From contig NZ_JAPEPI010000001.1 of the NCBI RefSeq assembly GCF_026340305.1, forward strand, positions 3,658,001 through 3,722,000: 64,000 bases of DNA, read 5' to 3'. This DNA is from Streptomyces sp. NBC_01381. Lineage in GTDB: Bacteria; Actinomycetota; Actinomycetes; Streptomycetales; Streptomycetaceae. The notes below the pieces were generated by a model, which ran no database searches, had not been told where the DNA came from, and saw only the letters and a list, made by a program, of their open reading frames with translations. Each line of letters starts with the position of its first letter. Position 1 is the stretch's first letter. The translations under genes were made by a program, and so were the position numbers. Shown one piece after another: positions 17,355 to 25,826 of this stretch.

Positions 17355-17373
17355 AAACTAGCACTGCTAATTT
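17355..17373. promoter_or_regulatory. TetR operator between regulator and acyl-CoA dehydrogenase
   Basis: AAACTAGCACTGCTAATTT has near-perfect dyad symmetry around a central C. It lies between the divergent genes and matches the site at 11181-11199 at 15 of 19 positions. Confidence 0.65.
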
Positions 17374-17409
17374 AAATCCGGGAGAACCGGGAAAAGTGGG
17401 GTGTTCTCG

Positions 17410-18561
17410 ATGAATCTGGAGCTCAGCGAGGAGCAGATCGCCGTCAAGCGGCTCGCCAGGGACTTCGTCGAGCGCGAGATCGCCCCGCACGTCGTGGAGT
17501 GGGACCGCGCCGAGAGCGTGGACCGGTCGATCGTGAAGAAGCTCGGCGAGGTCGGCTTCCTGGGTCTGACCGTCGACGAGGAGTACGGCGGCTCGGGTGG
17601 CGACCACCTCGCGTACTGCCTGGTGACCGAGGAGCTGGGCCGCGGCGACTCCTCCGTGCGCGGCATCGTGTCGGTCTCGCTGGGCCTTGTCGCCAAGACC
17701 ATCGCGTACTGGGGCGACGAGGAGCAGAAGCGGCGGTGGCTGCCGGGGCTCACCTCCGGGGAGCTCGTCGCCTGCTTCGGGCTCACCGAGCCGGGCACCG
17801 GGTCCGACGCGGGGAACCTCTCGACCAAGGCCGTGCGTGACGGCGACTCCTACGTCATCAACGGCTCCAAGATGTTCATCACGAACGGCACCTGGGCCGA
17901 TGTCGTGCTGCTCTTCGCGCGGTCGACCGACGCCCCCGGACACAAGGGCGTCTCCGCTTTTCTCCTGCCCACCGACACCCCAGGCCTGAGCCGCCGCACC
18001 ATCCACGGCAAGCTCGGCCTGCGCGGCCAGGCCACCGCCGAGCTGGTCCTTGAGGACGTCCGGGTCCCGGCGTCGGCCATGATGGGGCCCGAGGGCAAGG
18101 GCTTCTCGGTCGCCATGTCGGCGCTCGCCAAGGGGCGGATGTCGGTCGCCGCGGGCTGTGTGGGCATCGCCCAGGCCGCCCTGGACGCGGCGGTGACGTA
18201 CGCGACCGAGCGCGAGCAGTTCGGCAGGACCATCGCCCACCACCAGCTGGTCCAGGAGCTGATCACCGACATCGCGGTCGACGTGGACGCGGCCCGGCTG
18301 CTCACCTGGCGGGTCGCCGACCTCATCGACCGGGGGCAGCCGTTCACCACGGAGTCCTCCAAGGCGAAGCTGTTCGCGTCGGAGGCCGCCGTCCGCGCAG
18401 CCAACAACGCGCTGCAGGTCTTCGGCGGCTACGGCTACATCGACGAGTACCCGGCGGGCAAGCTGCTGCGCGACGCCCGCGTGATGACGCTCTACGAAGG
18501 CACGAGCCAGATCCAGAAGCTGGTCATCGGGCGGGCGCTGACGGGGGTCTCGGCGTTCTGA
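17410..18561 (+). CDS. acyl-CoA dehydrogenase (FAD)
   Basis: A 383-residue ACAD of normal length. It has CFGLTEPGTGSDAGNLSTKA (FAD and substrate contact), KMFITNGTWADV, KLGLRGQATAELVLEDVRVP, and the C-terminal QVFGGYGYIDEYPAGKLLRDARVMTLYEGTSQIQ. In that last segment the glutamate of YEGTS is the usual catalytic base of short/medium-chain enzymes. It oxidises an acyl-CoA to the 2-enoyl-CoA. The ATG at 17410 was chosen over GTG 17401. The divergent TetR gene and shared operator indicate inducible expression. Confidence 0.93.
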   Translation: MNLELSEEQIAVKRLARDFVEREIAPHVVEWDRAESVDRSIVKKLGEVGFLGLTVDEEYGGSGGDHLAYCLVTEELGRGDSSVRGIVSVSLGLVAKTIAYWGDEEQKRRWLPGLTSGELVACFGLTEPGTGSDAGNLSTKAVRDGDSYVINGSKMFITNGTWADVVLLFARSTDAPGHKGVSAFLLPTDTPGLSRRTIHGKLGLRGQATAELVLEDVRVPASAMMGPEGKGFSVAMSALAKGRMSVAAGCVGIAQAALDAAVTYATEREQFGRTIAHHQLVQELITDIAVDVDAARLLTWRVADLIDRGQPFTTESSKAKLFASEAAVRAANNALQVFGGYGYIDEYPAGKLLRDARVMTLYEGTSQIQKLVIGRALTGVSAF

Positions 18562-18649
18562 GGCCGCGGGGCCCGGCGGGCGTACTGAGTACCGGAGTTG
18601 AGTACGAGAGCGGATGTGGCGGCGGTGATCCCGGGCCAGGCTCTGGGGC

Positions 18650-18940
18650 ATGAGTGAGACACCGGTCAAGCAGCAGAACACCACCGCCTACTTCGGCCAG
18701 GCGGTCGCCTCGTTCGCCGTGGCGCTCGCCGCGACGGCCGGCGGCATCTACAGCCTCGACGTCAGCGGCTGGATCCGCGCCTTCCTCGCCGTCTCCGTGC
18801 TGTACCTGACGACGTCCGCGTTCACGCTCGCCAAGGTCGTCAGGGACCGGCAGGAGGCCGACCAGATCGTCAGCCGCGTGGACCAGGCCCGCCTGGAGAA
18901 GATGCTTGCCGATCATGACCCGTACAAGCCGGTGGCCTAA
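18650..18940 (+). CDS. YiaA/YiaB-type two-helix inner membrane protein
   Basis: A 96-residue protein with two predicted membrane helices, AYFGQAVASFAVALAATAGG and WIRAFLAVSVLYLTTSAFTL, and a charged C-terminal tail (KVVRDRQEADQIVSRV). The pattern fits the YiaAB two-helix domain. Function unknown. Its stop codon overlaps the TAAGCGCTTGCTCA operator of the next TetR gene. Confidence 0.82.
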   Translation: MSETPVKQQNTTAYFGQAVASFAVALAATAGGIYSLDVSGWIRAFLAVSVLYLTTSAFTLAKVVRDRQEADQIVSRVDQARLEKMLADHDPYKPVA

Positions 18941-18951
18941 GCGCTTGCTCA
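18938..18951. promoter_or_regulatory. TAAGCGCTTGCTCA operator, copy 1
   Basis: TAAGCGCTTGCTCA lies 45 bases upstream of the TetR gene at 18997. An identical 14-mer (15 with the leading C) occurs at 20156-20169 before the MaoC-like gene. The AAGCGCTT core is palindromic and resembles sites of acyl-responsive TetR proteins. Confidence 0.65.
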
Positions 18952-18996
18952 CCACCAGGGGTATGGTGTCCCTTCCGACCGGCGGAAGGAGTGGGC

Positions 18997-19629
18997 ATGA
19001 GCGCGGCGGAGGAGACCGAGGTCGAGGCAGCGGACCAGCCATGGGGCGAGGTCACGCCTGACGCGGCACGGCGACTGCTCGTCGCCGCCGTCGAGGCCTT
19101 CGCCGAGCGTGGGTACCACGCGACGACGACCCGGGACATCGCGGGCCGCGCGGGCATGAGTCCCGCGGCGCTCTACATCCACTACAAGACCAAGGAAGAG
19201 CTGCTCCACCGGATCAGCAGGATCGGCCACGACAAGGCCCTCGCGATCCTGCGGACCGCCGCCGACGGCCCCGGCGGCGCGGCGGAGCGGCTCGCCGCGG
19301 CCGTGCGGTCCTTCGTCCGCTGGCACGCCGCCCACCACACCACCGCGCGGGTGGTCCAGTACGAACTGGACGCGCTCGGCGACGAGCACCGCACGGAGAT
19401 CGTCGCGCTGCGCCGGCAGTCGGACGCGGCGGTGCGGGACATGATCAACGACGGGGTGCGGGCGGGGGAGTTCGACGTCCCCGACGTGCCGGGCACCACG
19501 CTCGCCGTGCTCTCGCTCTGCATCGACGTGGCGCGCTGGTTCAACGTCGCGGGGCACCGGACGCCCGACGAGGTCGGCGCGCTCTACGCCGACCTCGTGC
19601 TGCGGATGGTGGGGGCCCGCAAGCCCTGA
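18997..19629 (+). CDS. TetR-family transcriptional regulator
   Basis: A 210-residue protein. ATG 18997 is chosen because GGAAGGAG lies 6 bases before it. The HTH AFAERGYHATTTRDIAGRAG continues into MSPAALYIHYKTKEELLHRI, the classic TetR layout. The C-terminal domain, with AAAVRSFVRWHAAHHTTARV, resembles regulators of fatty-acid genes. Sharing of the TAAGCGCTTGCTCA site with the convergent MaoC-like gene makes that gene a likely target. Confidence 0.88.
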   Translation: MSAAEETEVEAADQPWGEVTPDAARRLLVAAVEAFAERGYHATTTRDIAGRAGMSPAALYIHYKTKEELLHRISRIGHDKALAILRTAADGPGGAAERLAAAVRSFVRWHAAHHTTARVVQYELDALGDEHRTEIVALRRQSDAAVRDMINDGVRAGEFDVPDVPGTTLAVLSLCIDVARWFNVAGHRTPDEVGALYADLVLRMVGARKP

Positions 19630-19662
19630 CCCGGGCGGGTCTCAGACGTACCCTTGCGGGTC

Positions 19663-20127
19663 TCAGAAGTAGTAGCGGGACACCGACTCCGCGACGCACG
19701 CGGGCTTGTCGGCGCCCTCGCGCTCGACGGTGACCGTCGCCGTCACCTGCACACCGCCGTCCTTGGTCCCCTCGACCTCCTTGAGGACCGCGGTCGCCCG
19801 CACCCGGGAGCCCGAGGGTACGGGGGAGGGGAAGCGGACCTTGTTGGTGCCGTAGTTGACGCCCATCTTCATGCCCTCGACGCGCATCACCTGCGGCACC
19901 AGGCTCGGCAGCAGCGACAGCGTCAGATAGCCGTGCGCGATGGTCGTCTTGAAGGGGCCCTTGGCCGCCTTCTCCGCGTCCACGTGGATCCACTGGTGGT
20001 CGCCCGTGGCGTCGGCGAACTGGTCGATCCGCTTCTGGTCGACCTCCAGCCAATCGCTGTGCCCGAGCTGCTCGCCGACTCCGGCACGCAGGTCGTCGGC
20101 CGACGCGAAGATCCTCGGCTCTGCCAT
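19663..20127 (-). CDS. MaoC-family (R)-enoyl-CoA hydratase
   Basis: A 154-residue single hot-dog protein. The hydratase-2 motif is clear: FADATGDHQWIHVD with catalytic Asp and His, then GPFKTTIAHGYLTLSLLPSL. It hydrates trans-2-enoyl-CoA to (R)-3-hydroxyacyl-CoA. The start codon has AGGAGG upstream on the minus strand (20137-20142). The promoter carries TAAGCGCTTGCTCA, shared with the TetR gene next door. Confidence 0.9.
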   Translation of the reverse strand: MAEPRIFASADDLRAGVGEQLGHSDWLEVDQKRIDQFADATGDHQWIHVDAEKAAKGPFKTTIAHGYLTLSLLPSLVPQVMRVEGMKMGVNYGTNKVRFPSPVPSGSRVRATAVLKEVEGTKDGGVQVTATVTVEREGADKPACVAESVSRYYF

Positions 20128-20155
20128 GTCCCTGGCCTCCTCAAAGAATTCGAAC

Positions 20156-20169
20156 TAAGCGCTTGCTCA
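20156..20169. promoter_or_regulatory. TAAGCGCTTGCTCA operator, copy 2
   Basis: Identical to the site at 18938-18951. It lies 28 bases upstream of the MaoC-like start and about 55 bases before soxR. Confidence 0.65.
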
Positions 20170-20222
20170 GCATGCTGGGTGCGTCGGTGTGTGTCAACGG
20201 ATCAGCCATTAGGGTCTGAGGG

Positions 20223-20690
20223 GTGCCCCAGATCCCAGAGAAGATCCACGAGCTCTCGGTCGGCCAGCTGTCGGCCCGCAGCGGCGCCGCCGTGTCCGCC
20301 CTGCACTTCTACGAGTCCAAGGGCCTGATCAGCAGCCGCCGCACCTCGGGCAACCAGCGCAGGTACCACCGTGACGCGCTGCGCCGCGTCGCCTTCGTAC
20401 GGGCCGCGCAGCGCGTCGGCATCCCGCTCGCCACCATCCGTGACGCGCTCGACTCGCTCCCCGAGGAGCGCACCCCCACCCGCGAGGACTGGGCGCGCCT
20501 CTCGGAGACCTGGCGCTCGGAACTGGACGAGCGCATCAAGCAGTTGGGCCGCCTGCGCGATCACCTCACGGACTGCATCGGCTGCGGCTGTCTCTCCCTG
20601 GAGACGTGTGTGCTCTCCAACCCGGACGACGTCTTCGGCGACCGCCTCACCGGCTCCCGTCTGCTGGTGGAGCGGCAGACGCGGAAGTGA
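20223..20690 (+). CDS. soxR: redox-sensitive MerR-family activator SoxR
   Basis: A 155-residue protein with a GTG start. The MerR HTH reads [30 protein letters not shown]. The [2Fe-2S] cluster motif is complete: [12 protein letters not shown], with C-x2-C-x-C-x5-C spacing. In Streptomyces SoxR senses redox-active antibiotics rather than superoxide. No convincing SoxR box was found in the window. The 3' end overlaps the convergent permease gene by 44 bases. Confidence 0.94.
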   Translation: MPQIPEKIHELSVGQLSARSGAAVSALHFYESKGLISSRRTSGNQRRYHRDALRRVAFVRAAQRVGIPLATIRDALDSLPEERTPTREDWARLSETWRSELDERIKQLGRLRDHLTDCIGCGCLSLETCVLSNPDDVFGDRLTGSRLLVERQTRK

Positions 20691-21957
20691 CCTCGGGCGG
20701 TTCGCCCGGCCCCAGCCTGCGGAAGACGGCGCTGAGCAGCACCGCCGCCAGCGCCCCCGCGGCCACCCCGCTGCCGAGGACGGTGTGCGCCCAGGACGGC
20801 AGGCCCGAGTACATCTCGGGGGCCATGACCGGGAGCAGTCCCGCGACCAGGGCGAGCGCGACGACCACGCTGCCGGTGCCGTGCGTCAGGTCGACCCGGG
20901 AGAGCATGCTGAAGCCGAGGACCGCGATCACCGCGTAGATCACCAGACCCGCGGCGCCGACCACGGGCTCGGGGATCGCGGCGAGCAGCCGGGTCAGCGG
21001 TGTGAACAGACCGCACACGACGAGCAGCACACCCGCGCCCGCCGTCACGAACCGGCTGCGTACGCGGGTCAGTTGGACGATGCCGATGTTCTCGGCGCTG
21101 GTCACCATCAGCGACGTACCGAAGACGCCGGAGCCCAGCGAGACCAGGGCGTCGGCGCGGGCGATGCGCGGCACGTCGCGGCCCGCGTCCGGGGTGCGGC
21201 CGACCGCCTCGCTGTTGAGCACGGTCTGCCCGGTGGCCTCGGCGAGCGAGGCGAGCGCGAAGACGAGGAGCGGGATCGCGGCGAGCAGGTCGAAGTGCGG
21301 GGCGCCGTAAGGGAACGGCTCCGGCAGCGCGAACGCGGCGCCGGACGCGAGATGGATGTCGGTGCCGAGCAGCAGCGCGACGACGGTGCCGCCCGCGAGT
21401 CCGAAGAGCACCGCCATCTGCCGCCATACGCCGCGCAGGACGAGGAAGAGGGCGGCGATGACGCCGAGCGTGGCGAAGCCGGGTCCTGGGTCCGACGCCA
21501 CCATCGGCGCCGTCACCTTGATCATGTTGATGCCGATCAGGACGACCGTCGTGCCCATCACCAGCGGCGGGAACAGCCGCACCACCCGTCCGTAGAACGG
21601 CAGTACGCAGATCAGGAAGGCCGCGGCGAGCAGCACGGACCCCGAGGCCGTCGCGGGCCCGTACTCCTGCGCGATCTGCAGGAAGATCGCCACCGCGGCG
21701 CCGCCCGGCAGCATCAGGAACGGCAGCCGCGCGCCGACGCGCAGCGCCCGCACGCCCAGGGACTGGAGCAGTGCGCCGACCCCGCACAGCACCAGGGTGG
21801 CGCTGAGCAGCGAGGCGGTCTGCCCGGCGTCGAGCCGCAGCGTCGTGCCGATCAGGATCACCGAGGAGACGGGGGCCGCGACGCCGGCAAGCAGATGCTG
21901 GACGGCGAGCGGGGCGAGGCGTGGCAGCGGCAGGCGTTCGTCGACGGCGGCGGCCAC
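20647..21957 (-). CDS. nucleobase:cation symporter-2 (xanthine/uracil permease family)
   Basis: A 436-residue polytopic protein with about 12-14 helices. Family marks: [20 protein letters not shown] at the N-terminus, [20 protein letters not shown], the [20 protein letters not shown] segment (NCS2 signature region), and [19 protein letters not shown]. It imports a purine, pyrimidine or urate with protons or sodium. It lies 4 bases after the arylsulfotransferase-like gene, so the two form an operon. Confidence 0.88.
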   Translation of the reverse strand: MAAAVDERLPLPRLAPLAVQHLLAGVAAPVSSVILIGTTLRLDAGQTASLLSATLVLCGVGALLQSLGVRALRVGARLPFLMLPGGAAVAIFLQIAQEYGPATASGSVLLAAAFLICVLPFYGRVVRLFPPLVMGTTVVLIGINMIKVTAPMVASDPGPGFATLGVIAALFLVLRGVWRQMAVLFGLAGGTVVALLLGTDIHLASGAAFALPEPFPYGAPHFDLLAAIPLLVFALASLAEATGQTVLNSEAVGRTPDAGRDVPRIARADALVSLGSGVFGTSLMVTSAENIGIVQLTRVRSRFVTAGAGVLLVVCGLFTPLTRLLAAIPEPVVGAAGLVIYAVIAVLGFSMLSRVDLTHGTGSVVVALALVAGLLPVMAPEMYSGLPSWAHTVLGSGVAAGALAAVLLSAVFRRLGPGEPPEVTSASAAPPADGSR

Positions 21958-21961
21958 CGGG

Positions 21962-23101
21962 TCAGCCCTTCGCTGAGTCGTGCGCCGAGGTCAGCCAGGG
22001 CAGTTCGGACGCCGCGTAACGGTAGGCGCGGAAGACGGCGTTGGGTTCGGAGGGGAAGAGCTTGCGTACCTCCTCCTCCTGGTAGCCGCCGAAGTACGGC
22101 ACGACGTACTCCCAGCAGAGATAGCCGTCCTCGGTGATCTCGAAGAGGCGGCCCGCGGGGGAGTCGGTGACCAGGGTGTTGCCGTTCGGCAGCCGTTGCG
22201 CGCTGCCCATGAAGGGCGCGAAGAACGACTCGCGGGCCGGGTCGTGGTACTCCCAGACGACCTTGCCGCTCGCCCGCTCGATCTCGATGACGCGGCTGAA
22301 CGGCACGTCCCAGTGCGGCCGGAAGACGCCGTTGTCGAAGACGAGGAAGTTGCCGTCTCCCAGCTCGGTGGGGCAGTGCTGCTGGGAGACGACGCCGGGC
22401 TCGGAACGCCAGATGATCTCGCCGGTCTCGCGGGAGATGACGACGACGGCGGAGACCGAGCGGAAGCTGGCGAGGATGTTGCCGTCGCTCGTCGGCAGGA
22501 CGCTGTTGATCAGCGGGTAGTGCTCACGGGCGTAGTCCGGGTGGAGCGGGAAGTCCTCGCGGCCGAGGTGCTCGGAGACCTTCCACTCCCACGTCCTGTT
22601 CCCGTCCGCGTCCACCTCGACGATCGTGTCCGCCCACACCGTGGTGCCGTCGGCCTCGGAGCCTGGCACACCGCCGCGCACGGCGGCCGCGTCGGAACCG
22701 GTCAGCGGCTCCAGGGCGGTGTAGAGCAGCCGTCCGTCGCCGTAGTGGTGCGCGTCGTGGTGCTGGAGCGGGTCGCGGTGCTCGCGCAGGACCGTGCCGT
22801 CCGGGGCTATCTCCTGCATGATCCCGCCGCGGTACTTGTGCCACATCGGGAAGAGCGCGGGCTCGTCGGGGAGTACGCCGTTGTACGCGAGGTTCCCGTT
22901 CGGCAGGATCCGCGCGTGCCGGCCGGGGCGGTGCGGCAGATTCCACTGGTGGGCGATCTCGCCGCGGGTGTCGATCAGATAGACCTCGCCGTCGCCGGTG
23001 AGCGGCGCGAAGAGGGTGTAGCCGCCGTAACTGGCGTCCTCGTCCAGGGCCATCAGGCCGGTGCCGCGGCGGCGGCGCTGATTCTGGTCCACGCGGGCCA
23101 T
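21962..23101 (-). CDS. arylsulfotransferase-like beta-propeller protein
   Basis: A 379-residue protein with propeller-type repeats such as GEIAHQWNLPHRPGRHARIL, GTVLREHRDPLQHHDAHHYG, GNRTWEWKVSEH and GKVVWEYHDPARESF, plus NGNTLVTDSPAGRLFEI. This repeat style matches the arylsulfotransferase (ASST) family. No signal peptide is seen, so it is probably cytosolic, unlike the periplasmic enterobacterial enzymes; sulfotransferase activity is not certain. The promoter carries a perfect palindrome shared with the divergent XRE-cupin regulator. Confidence 0.75.
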   Translation of the reverse strand: MARVDQNQRRRRGTGLMALDEDASYGGYTLFAPLTGDGEVYLIDTRGEIAHQWNLPHRPGRHARILPNGNLAYNGVLPDEPALFPMWHKYRGGIMQEIAPDGTVLREHRDPLQHHDAHHYGDGRLLYTALEPLTGSDAAAVRGGVPGSEADGTTVWADTIVEVDADGNRTWEWKVSEHLGREDFPLHPDYAREHYPLINSVLPTSDGNILASFRSVSAVVVISRETGEIIWRSEPGVVSQQHCPTELGDGNFLVFDNGVFRPHWDVPFSRVIEIERASGKVVWEYHDPARESFFAPFMGSAQRLPNGNTLVTDSPAGRLFEITEDGYLCWEYVVPYFGGYQEEEVRKLFPSEPNAVFRAYRYAASELPWLTSAHDSAKG

Positions 23102-23122
23102 GGTGGGTCCGTCCTCTCGTCT

Positions 23123-23139
23123 ACTTAAGTTTCTTAAGT
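23123..23139. promoter_or_regulatory. palindromic operator ACTTAAG-TTT-CTTAAGT
   Basis: A perfect 7+3+7 palindrome, rare A/T-rich sequence in this GC-rich genome. It is placed between the arylsulfotransferase-like operon (22 bases upstream of its ATG) and the divergent XRE-cupin regulator gene (40 bases upstream). It is the obvious binding site for that regulator. Confidence 0.7.
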
Positions 23140-23178
23140 GGTGCGGAAGACGTTAACCCAAGAGATAGGCTTCGCGAT

Positions 23179-23763
23179 ATGGGTAGGACTGACGACGCGG
23201 AGACCCCGCAGGTAGGACCCGGGATCCGCAGGCTGCGCCGCGCCCTGGACCTGACCCTGGCCGAAGTGGCGGCGCGGGCGGGGGTGTCGGCACCCTTCCT
23301 CAGCCAGGTGGAGAACGGTCGCTCCCGGCCCAGCATGGGATCCCTGCAGCGCATCGCCGACGCCCTCGACACCACGGCCGTCCAGCTGCTCGCCGCGGCG
23401 CAGGCGCCGCGCCCGGTCGACGTGGTGCGGGGCGACTCGGTCGCCGTGAGCGAGGGTGAGGGTGCGCGCGAGGCCCGGATGCGCCCTCTGGTCCGCGGTC
23501 ACCAGCGGCTGCACGCCCTGGAGTTCACCGGTGACCACGGCTGGGGCCGCGAGTTCCGCCACCGCAACGACGAGGTTCTGTACGTCGCCGACGGCTCGGC
23601 CGAGGTGGAGGCGGCGGGCTCCGTCTACCGCCTCGAGCGGGGTGACACCCTGTACTGCGCGGCGGAACTGCCGCACAGGTGGCGGCCGTTGGAGGAGGGG
23701 ACCCGGGTCCTTGTGGTGGGGATCGCGGACCATGTCCAGGTGGTGGACGGGAGTCTCAGCTGA
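23179..23763 (+). CDS. XRE-family regulator with C-terminal cupin domain
   Basis: A 194-residue protein. The N-terminal HTH_3 covers about residues 12-70, with LRRALDLTLAEVAARAGVSA and LSQVENGRSRPSMGSLQRIA. The C-terminal cupin covers about residues 115-190, with GREFRHRNDEVLYVADGSAE and RGDTLYCAAELPHRWRPLEE. This architecture binds a small ligand in the cupin barrel. It is divergent from the sulfotransferase-permease operon, which it presumably controls through the 23123 palindrome. Confidence 0.88.
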   Translation: MGRTDDAETPQVGPGIRRLRRALDLTLAEVAARAGVSAPFLSQVENGRSRPSMGSLQRIADALDTTAVQLLAAAQAPRPVDVVRGDSVAVSEGEGAREARMRPLVRGHQRLHALEFTGDHGWGREFRHRNDEVLYVADGSAEVEAAGSVYRLERGDTLYCAAELPHRWRPLEEGTRVLVVGIADHVQVVDGSLS

Positions 23764-23772
23764 CGAACAAGC

Positions 23773-23799
23773 TTTTCCCGCCCACTCACCCGATTACCG
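23773..23799. repeat. solo inverted core of the intergenic repeat
   Basis: TTTTCCCGCCCACTCACCCG followed by ATTACCG is the reverse complement of the GGTAATCGGGYGRGTGGGCGGGAAA core found at 2066, 13.95, 46.0 and 53.3 kb. It fills the 39-base gap between the XRE-cupin and RNA ligase genes. Confidence 0.65.
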
Positions 23800-23802
23800 C
23801 AC

Positions 23803-24870
23803 CTACTCGAACTCCGTACCGCCCTTCCGCGTCAGATAAGCGGCACTGACCGCCTTGGCGATCGCACGCCCGCCCGTCACCGCGCTGTACCGCTCGACCG
23901 CGGGCCGGATCACCAGGCCCTCCCGCAGATGCAGCTCGCGCCCCGACACCGTCTCGCGCCCCGAGGCGGTCGCGAGCACCACATCCGTGTCGTACGGACC
24001 CTCGTACAGCCGTGGCACCAGCGGCAGTTCACCACCGAGCACCGTCGCCGGGTCCAGCCAGCGCAGCGCGCCGTCGATGTCCGCGCAGACGTCGAAGGCC
24101 GCGTAACCGATCGTGTCCCGGCGGCCGTCCGCGCCGTACGTCAGGTCCTGCACACCCGCGCCGAACACCTCGCCGTAGACGCCGATCCGGCGTGCGCCGA
24201 GCCGCTCGGCCAGTGCGGCCGCCGCTGTCGCCACCCCGTGGGCGTGCACCGCGCGCCAGTACAGATTGCGCGGATCCTCCTTCAGGGCGAGGGACTTGGA
24301 GCCGAAGCCCTTCGACGAGACATGCACCAGGCCGTCGTCCGCCACATACGTCAGGAGGCAGGCCGAACCGTGCAGCTTCTCCGTGAGGACCACCGGCTCG
24401 CCGGGCTCGAAGATGTCCGGGTAGCGCTGGACGTTCTCGATGTCGACCCACGGCAGCAGATCCGGCGCGGCCTCCACCTCGCCGTTCATCGTGGGCGGCA
24501 CCGGCGGCACCCATTTGACGACGCCGAGCCGCTCCGCGAAGTCCGTGCCGTCCGCCGCGGCGGCCGCCAGGTCGACATCCGCGAGCGCACGGGGCCGGCA
24601 CACGATGCCCTGCGACAGCTCGCCCCGCAGCCGTACCGCCTTCACCCGGTCCGACTTGCCGCCCGCGAGCCGCCCCGTCAGACCCAGCTCCTCGATCAAC
24701 TCGACCGGAAGCACGGACTGTTCGGGGATGTAGAGGGCGCTCTCGCCGGTGCGGTAGGCGCCCTTGGCGACCACGGCCCGGTACAGGCCCACCTGGGCCA
24801 GTTCGAGGGCGTCGGCGTTGGGATGCTCATGGATGGTCAGCACTTCGGCGGTGACGCGCAGCGTCGACAT
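23803..24870 (-). CDS. ATP-dependent RNA ligase, DraRnl (Rnl5) type
   Basis: A 355-residue protein. The N-terminal OB-like domain (about residues 1-125) begins LRVTAEVLTIHEHPNADALE. The nucleotidyltransferase domain follows. Motif I is TEKLHGSACLL with the adenylated lysine, motif III is RIGVYGEVFG, motif IV is EGLVIRPAVE, and motif V lies in AIAKAVSAAYL. This order, OB domain first, is that of the Deinococcus DRB0094 ligase. That enzyme seals nicks with a 3'-OH RNA strand in a duplex, so a role in RNA repair is implied. It has no repair partner nearby (no Pnkp or Hen1). Confidence 0.85.
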   Translation of the reverse strand: MSTLRVTAEVLTIHEHPNADALELAQVGLYRAVVAKGAYRTGESALYIPEQSVLPVELIEELGLTGRLAGGKSDRVKAVRLRGELSQGIVCRPRALADVDLAAAAADGTDFAERLGVVKWVPPVPPTMNGEVEAAPDLLPWVDIENVQRYPDIFEPGEPVVLTEKLHGSACLLTYVADDGLVHVSSKGFGSKSLALKEDPRNLYWRAVHAHGVATAAAALAERLGARRIGVYGEVFGAGVQDLTYGADGRRDTIGYAAFDVCADIDGALRWLDPATVLGGELPLVPRLYEGPYDTDVVLATASGRETVSGRELHLREGLVIRPAVERYSAVTGGRAIAKAVSAAYLTRKGGTEFE

Positions 24871-25049
24871 GGGAACGGGCTCCTAGGGTTCGCGCACCTC
24901 GGGCGGGCGCGGCTGAACTGTCATCGACCCCAACTCTCCCGACGACAAAGCGATGGAACGACCGAATATCGCCCTGATAGCGTCACGCTCTTCGGACGAC
25001 GGCGGCACATCTGCCCGCCGCGCTCCGGAGTCCCGTCAGGAACCCCGCC

Positions 25050-25826
25050 ATGACCGTCACGCCCCGCCTCGCCGATGCGCTCGACCGCATCCATGACCTC
25101 TTCGGCGGTCTGACCGCCGCACCGGGCGAGACCGGCTGCACCTACTGCTACGGGGAGCAGGACATCGCTCTCCTGCACCGGCCGGACGTGCCGCTCCCGG
25201 ATGATCTCCTGTGCTCGTTCCTGCACGAGGTGCCCGACCACTTCGACGACCACCCGGCCGTGATCCGCCGCCTCCTGCCGCAGTTCTGCACGTGGCTCGC
25301 CGCGGGTTCCTTCGAAGGGATCGGCTACGCGTCCTGCGGTCTCGGCCGCTCCGGCTGGCCCGGGTGGCCGGGGCCGCAGGCTGCCGCTGTCCGGGAGTTC
25401 ATCGACGCCTGGTGGGATGACTTCCTGCGCCGGGACAGCTCTCCGTACGACATCACGGACGTCTTCGCCTACTGCGCCGACCTGGGCGGGACCGTCACTC
25501 CGCTGCTCGCGCGGTGGGCCGACGAGCCCGTCGGCGGGCCCGGCGACCAGGAGCTCGCGCACGCCTGTGAGGCGTGGGAGCAGGATCTGCTGGGCGACGA
25601 CGCGGGCGGCGTCGTGCCGTGGTGGTACTGGTTCGACCGCGACGAGCCCGTCCGCGAGGTGCAGCTGTGGCTGGCCGGGCACGCGCCGCCCCGGCTGCGC
25701 GCGGCCGGCGCCGACCCGGACCTGGTCACCCGGATCGAGCTCCTCGCCCTGCCCTACGACGACCGCTGGGCCCACCCCTACTGGGACGCCGCCGACAGCT
25801 CCGCGAGCGCCGCCGAGACCAACTGA
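25050..25826 (+). CDS. hypothetical protein
   Basis: A 258-residue, tryptophan- and aspartate-rich soluble protein, not recognised. Seen: GCTYCYGEQDIALLHRPDVP near the N-terminus, a tryptophan-rich SGWPGWPGPQAAAVREFIDAWW, and WWYWFDRDEPVREVQLWLAG. No signal peptide or membrane helix. The CxxC in GCTYCYG could bind a metal. It overlaps the 3' end of the convergent BKACE gene by 49 bases. Confidence 0.75.
   Translation: MTVTPRLADALDRIHDLFGGLTAAPGETGCTYCYGEQDIALLHRPDVPLPDDLLCSFLHEVPDHFDDHPAVIRRLLPQFCTWLAAGSFEGIGYASCGLGRSGWPGWPGPQAAAVREFIDAWWDDFLRRDSSPYDITDVFAYCADLGGTVTPLLARWADEPVGGPGDQELAHACEAWEQDLLGDDAGGVVPWWYWFDRDEPVREVQLWLAGHAPPRLRAAGADPDLVTRIELLALPYDDRWAHPYWDAADSSASAAETN

Noticed and set aside
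16678..18684. A 668-residue open frame running through the TetR gene and antisense to the acyl-CoA dehydrogenase gene
   Set aside because: Only its last 216 codons make a protein (the TetR regulator). The rest is antisense to an excellent acyl-CoA dehydrogenase and is an artefact of high GC.
20223..20690. SoxR box before soxR or neighbours
   Set aside because: No convincing palindromic SoxR site was found; only the acyl-TetR operator at 20156 is nearby.
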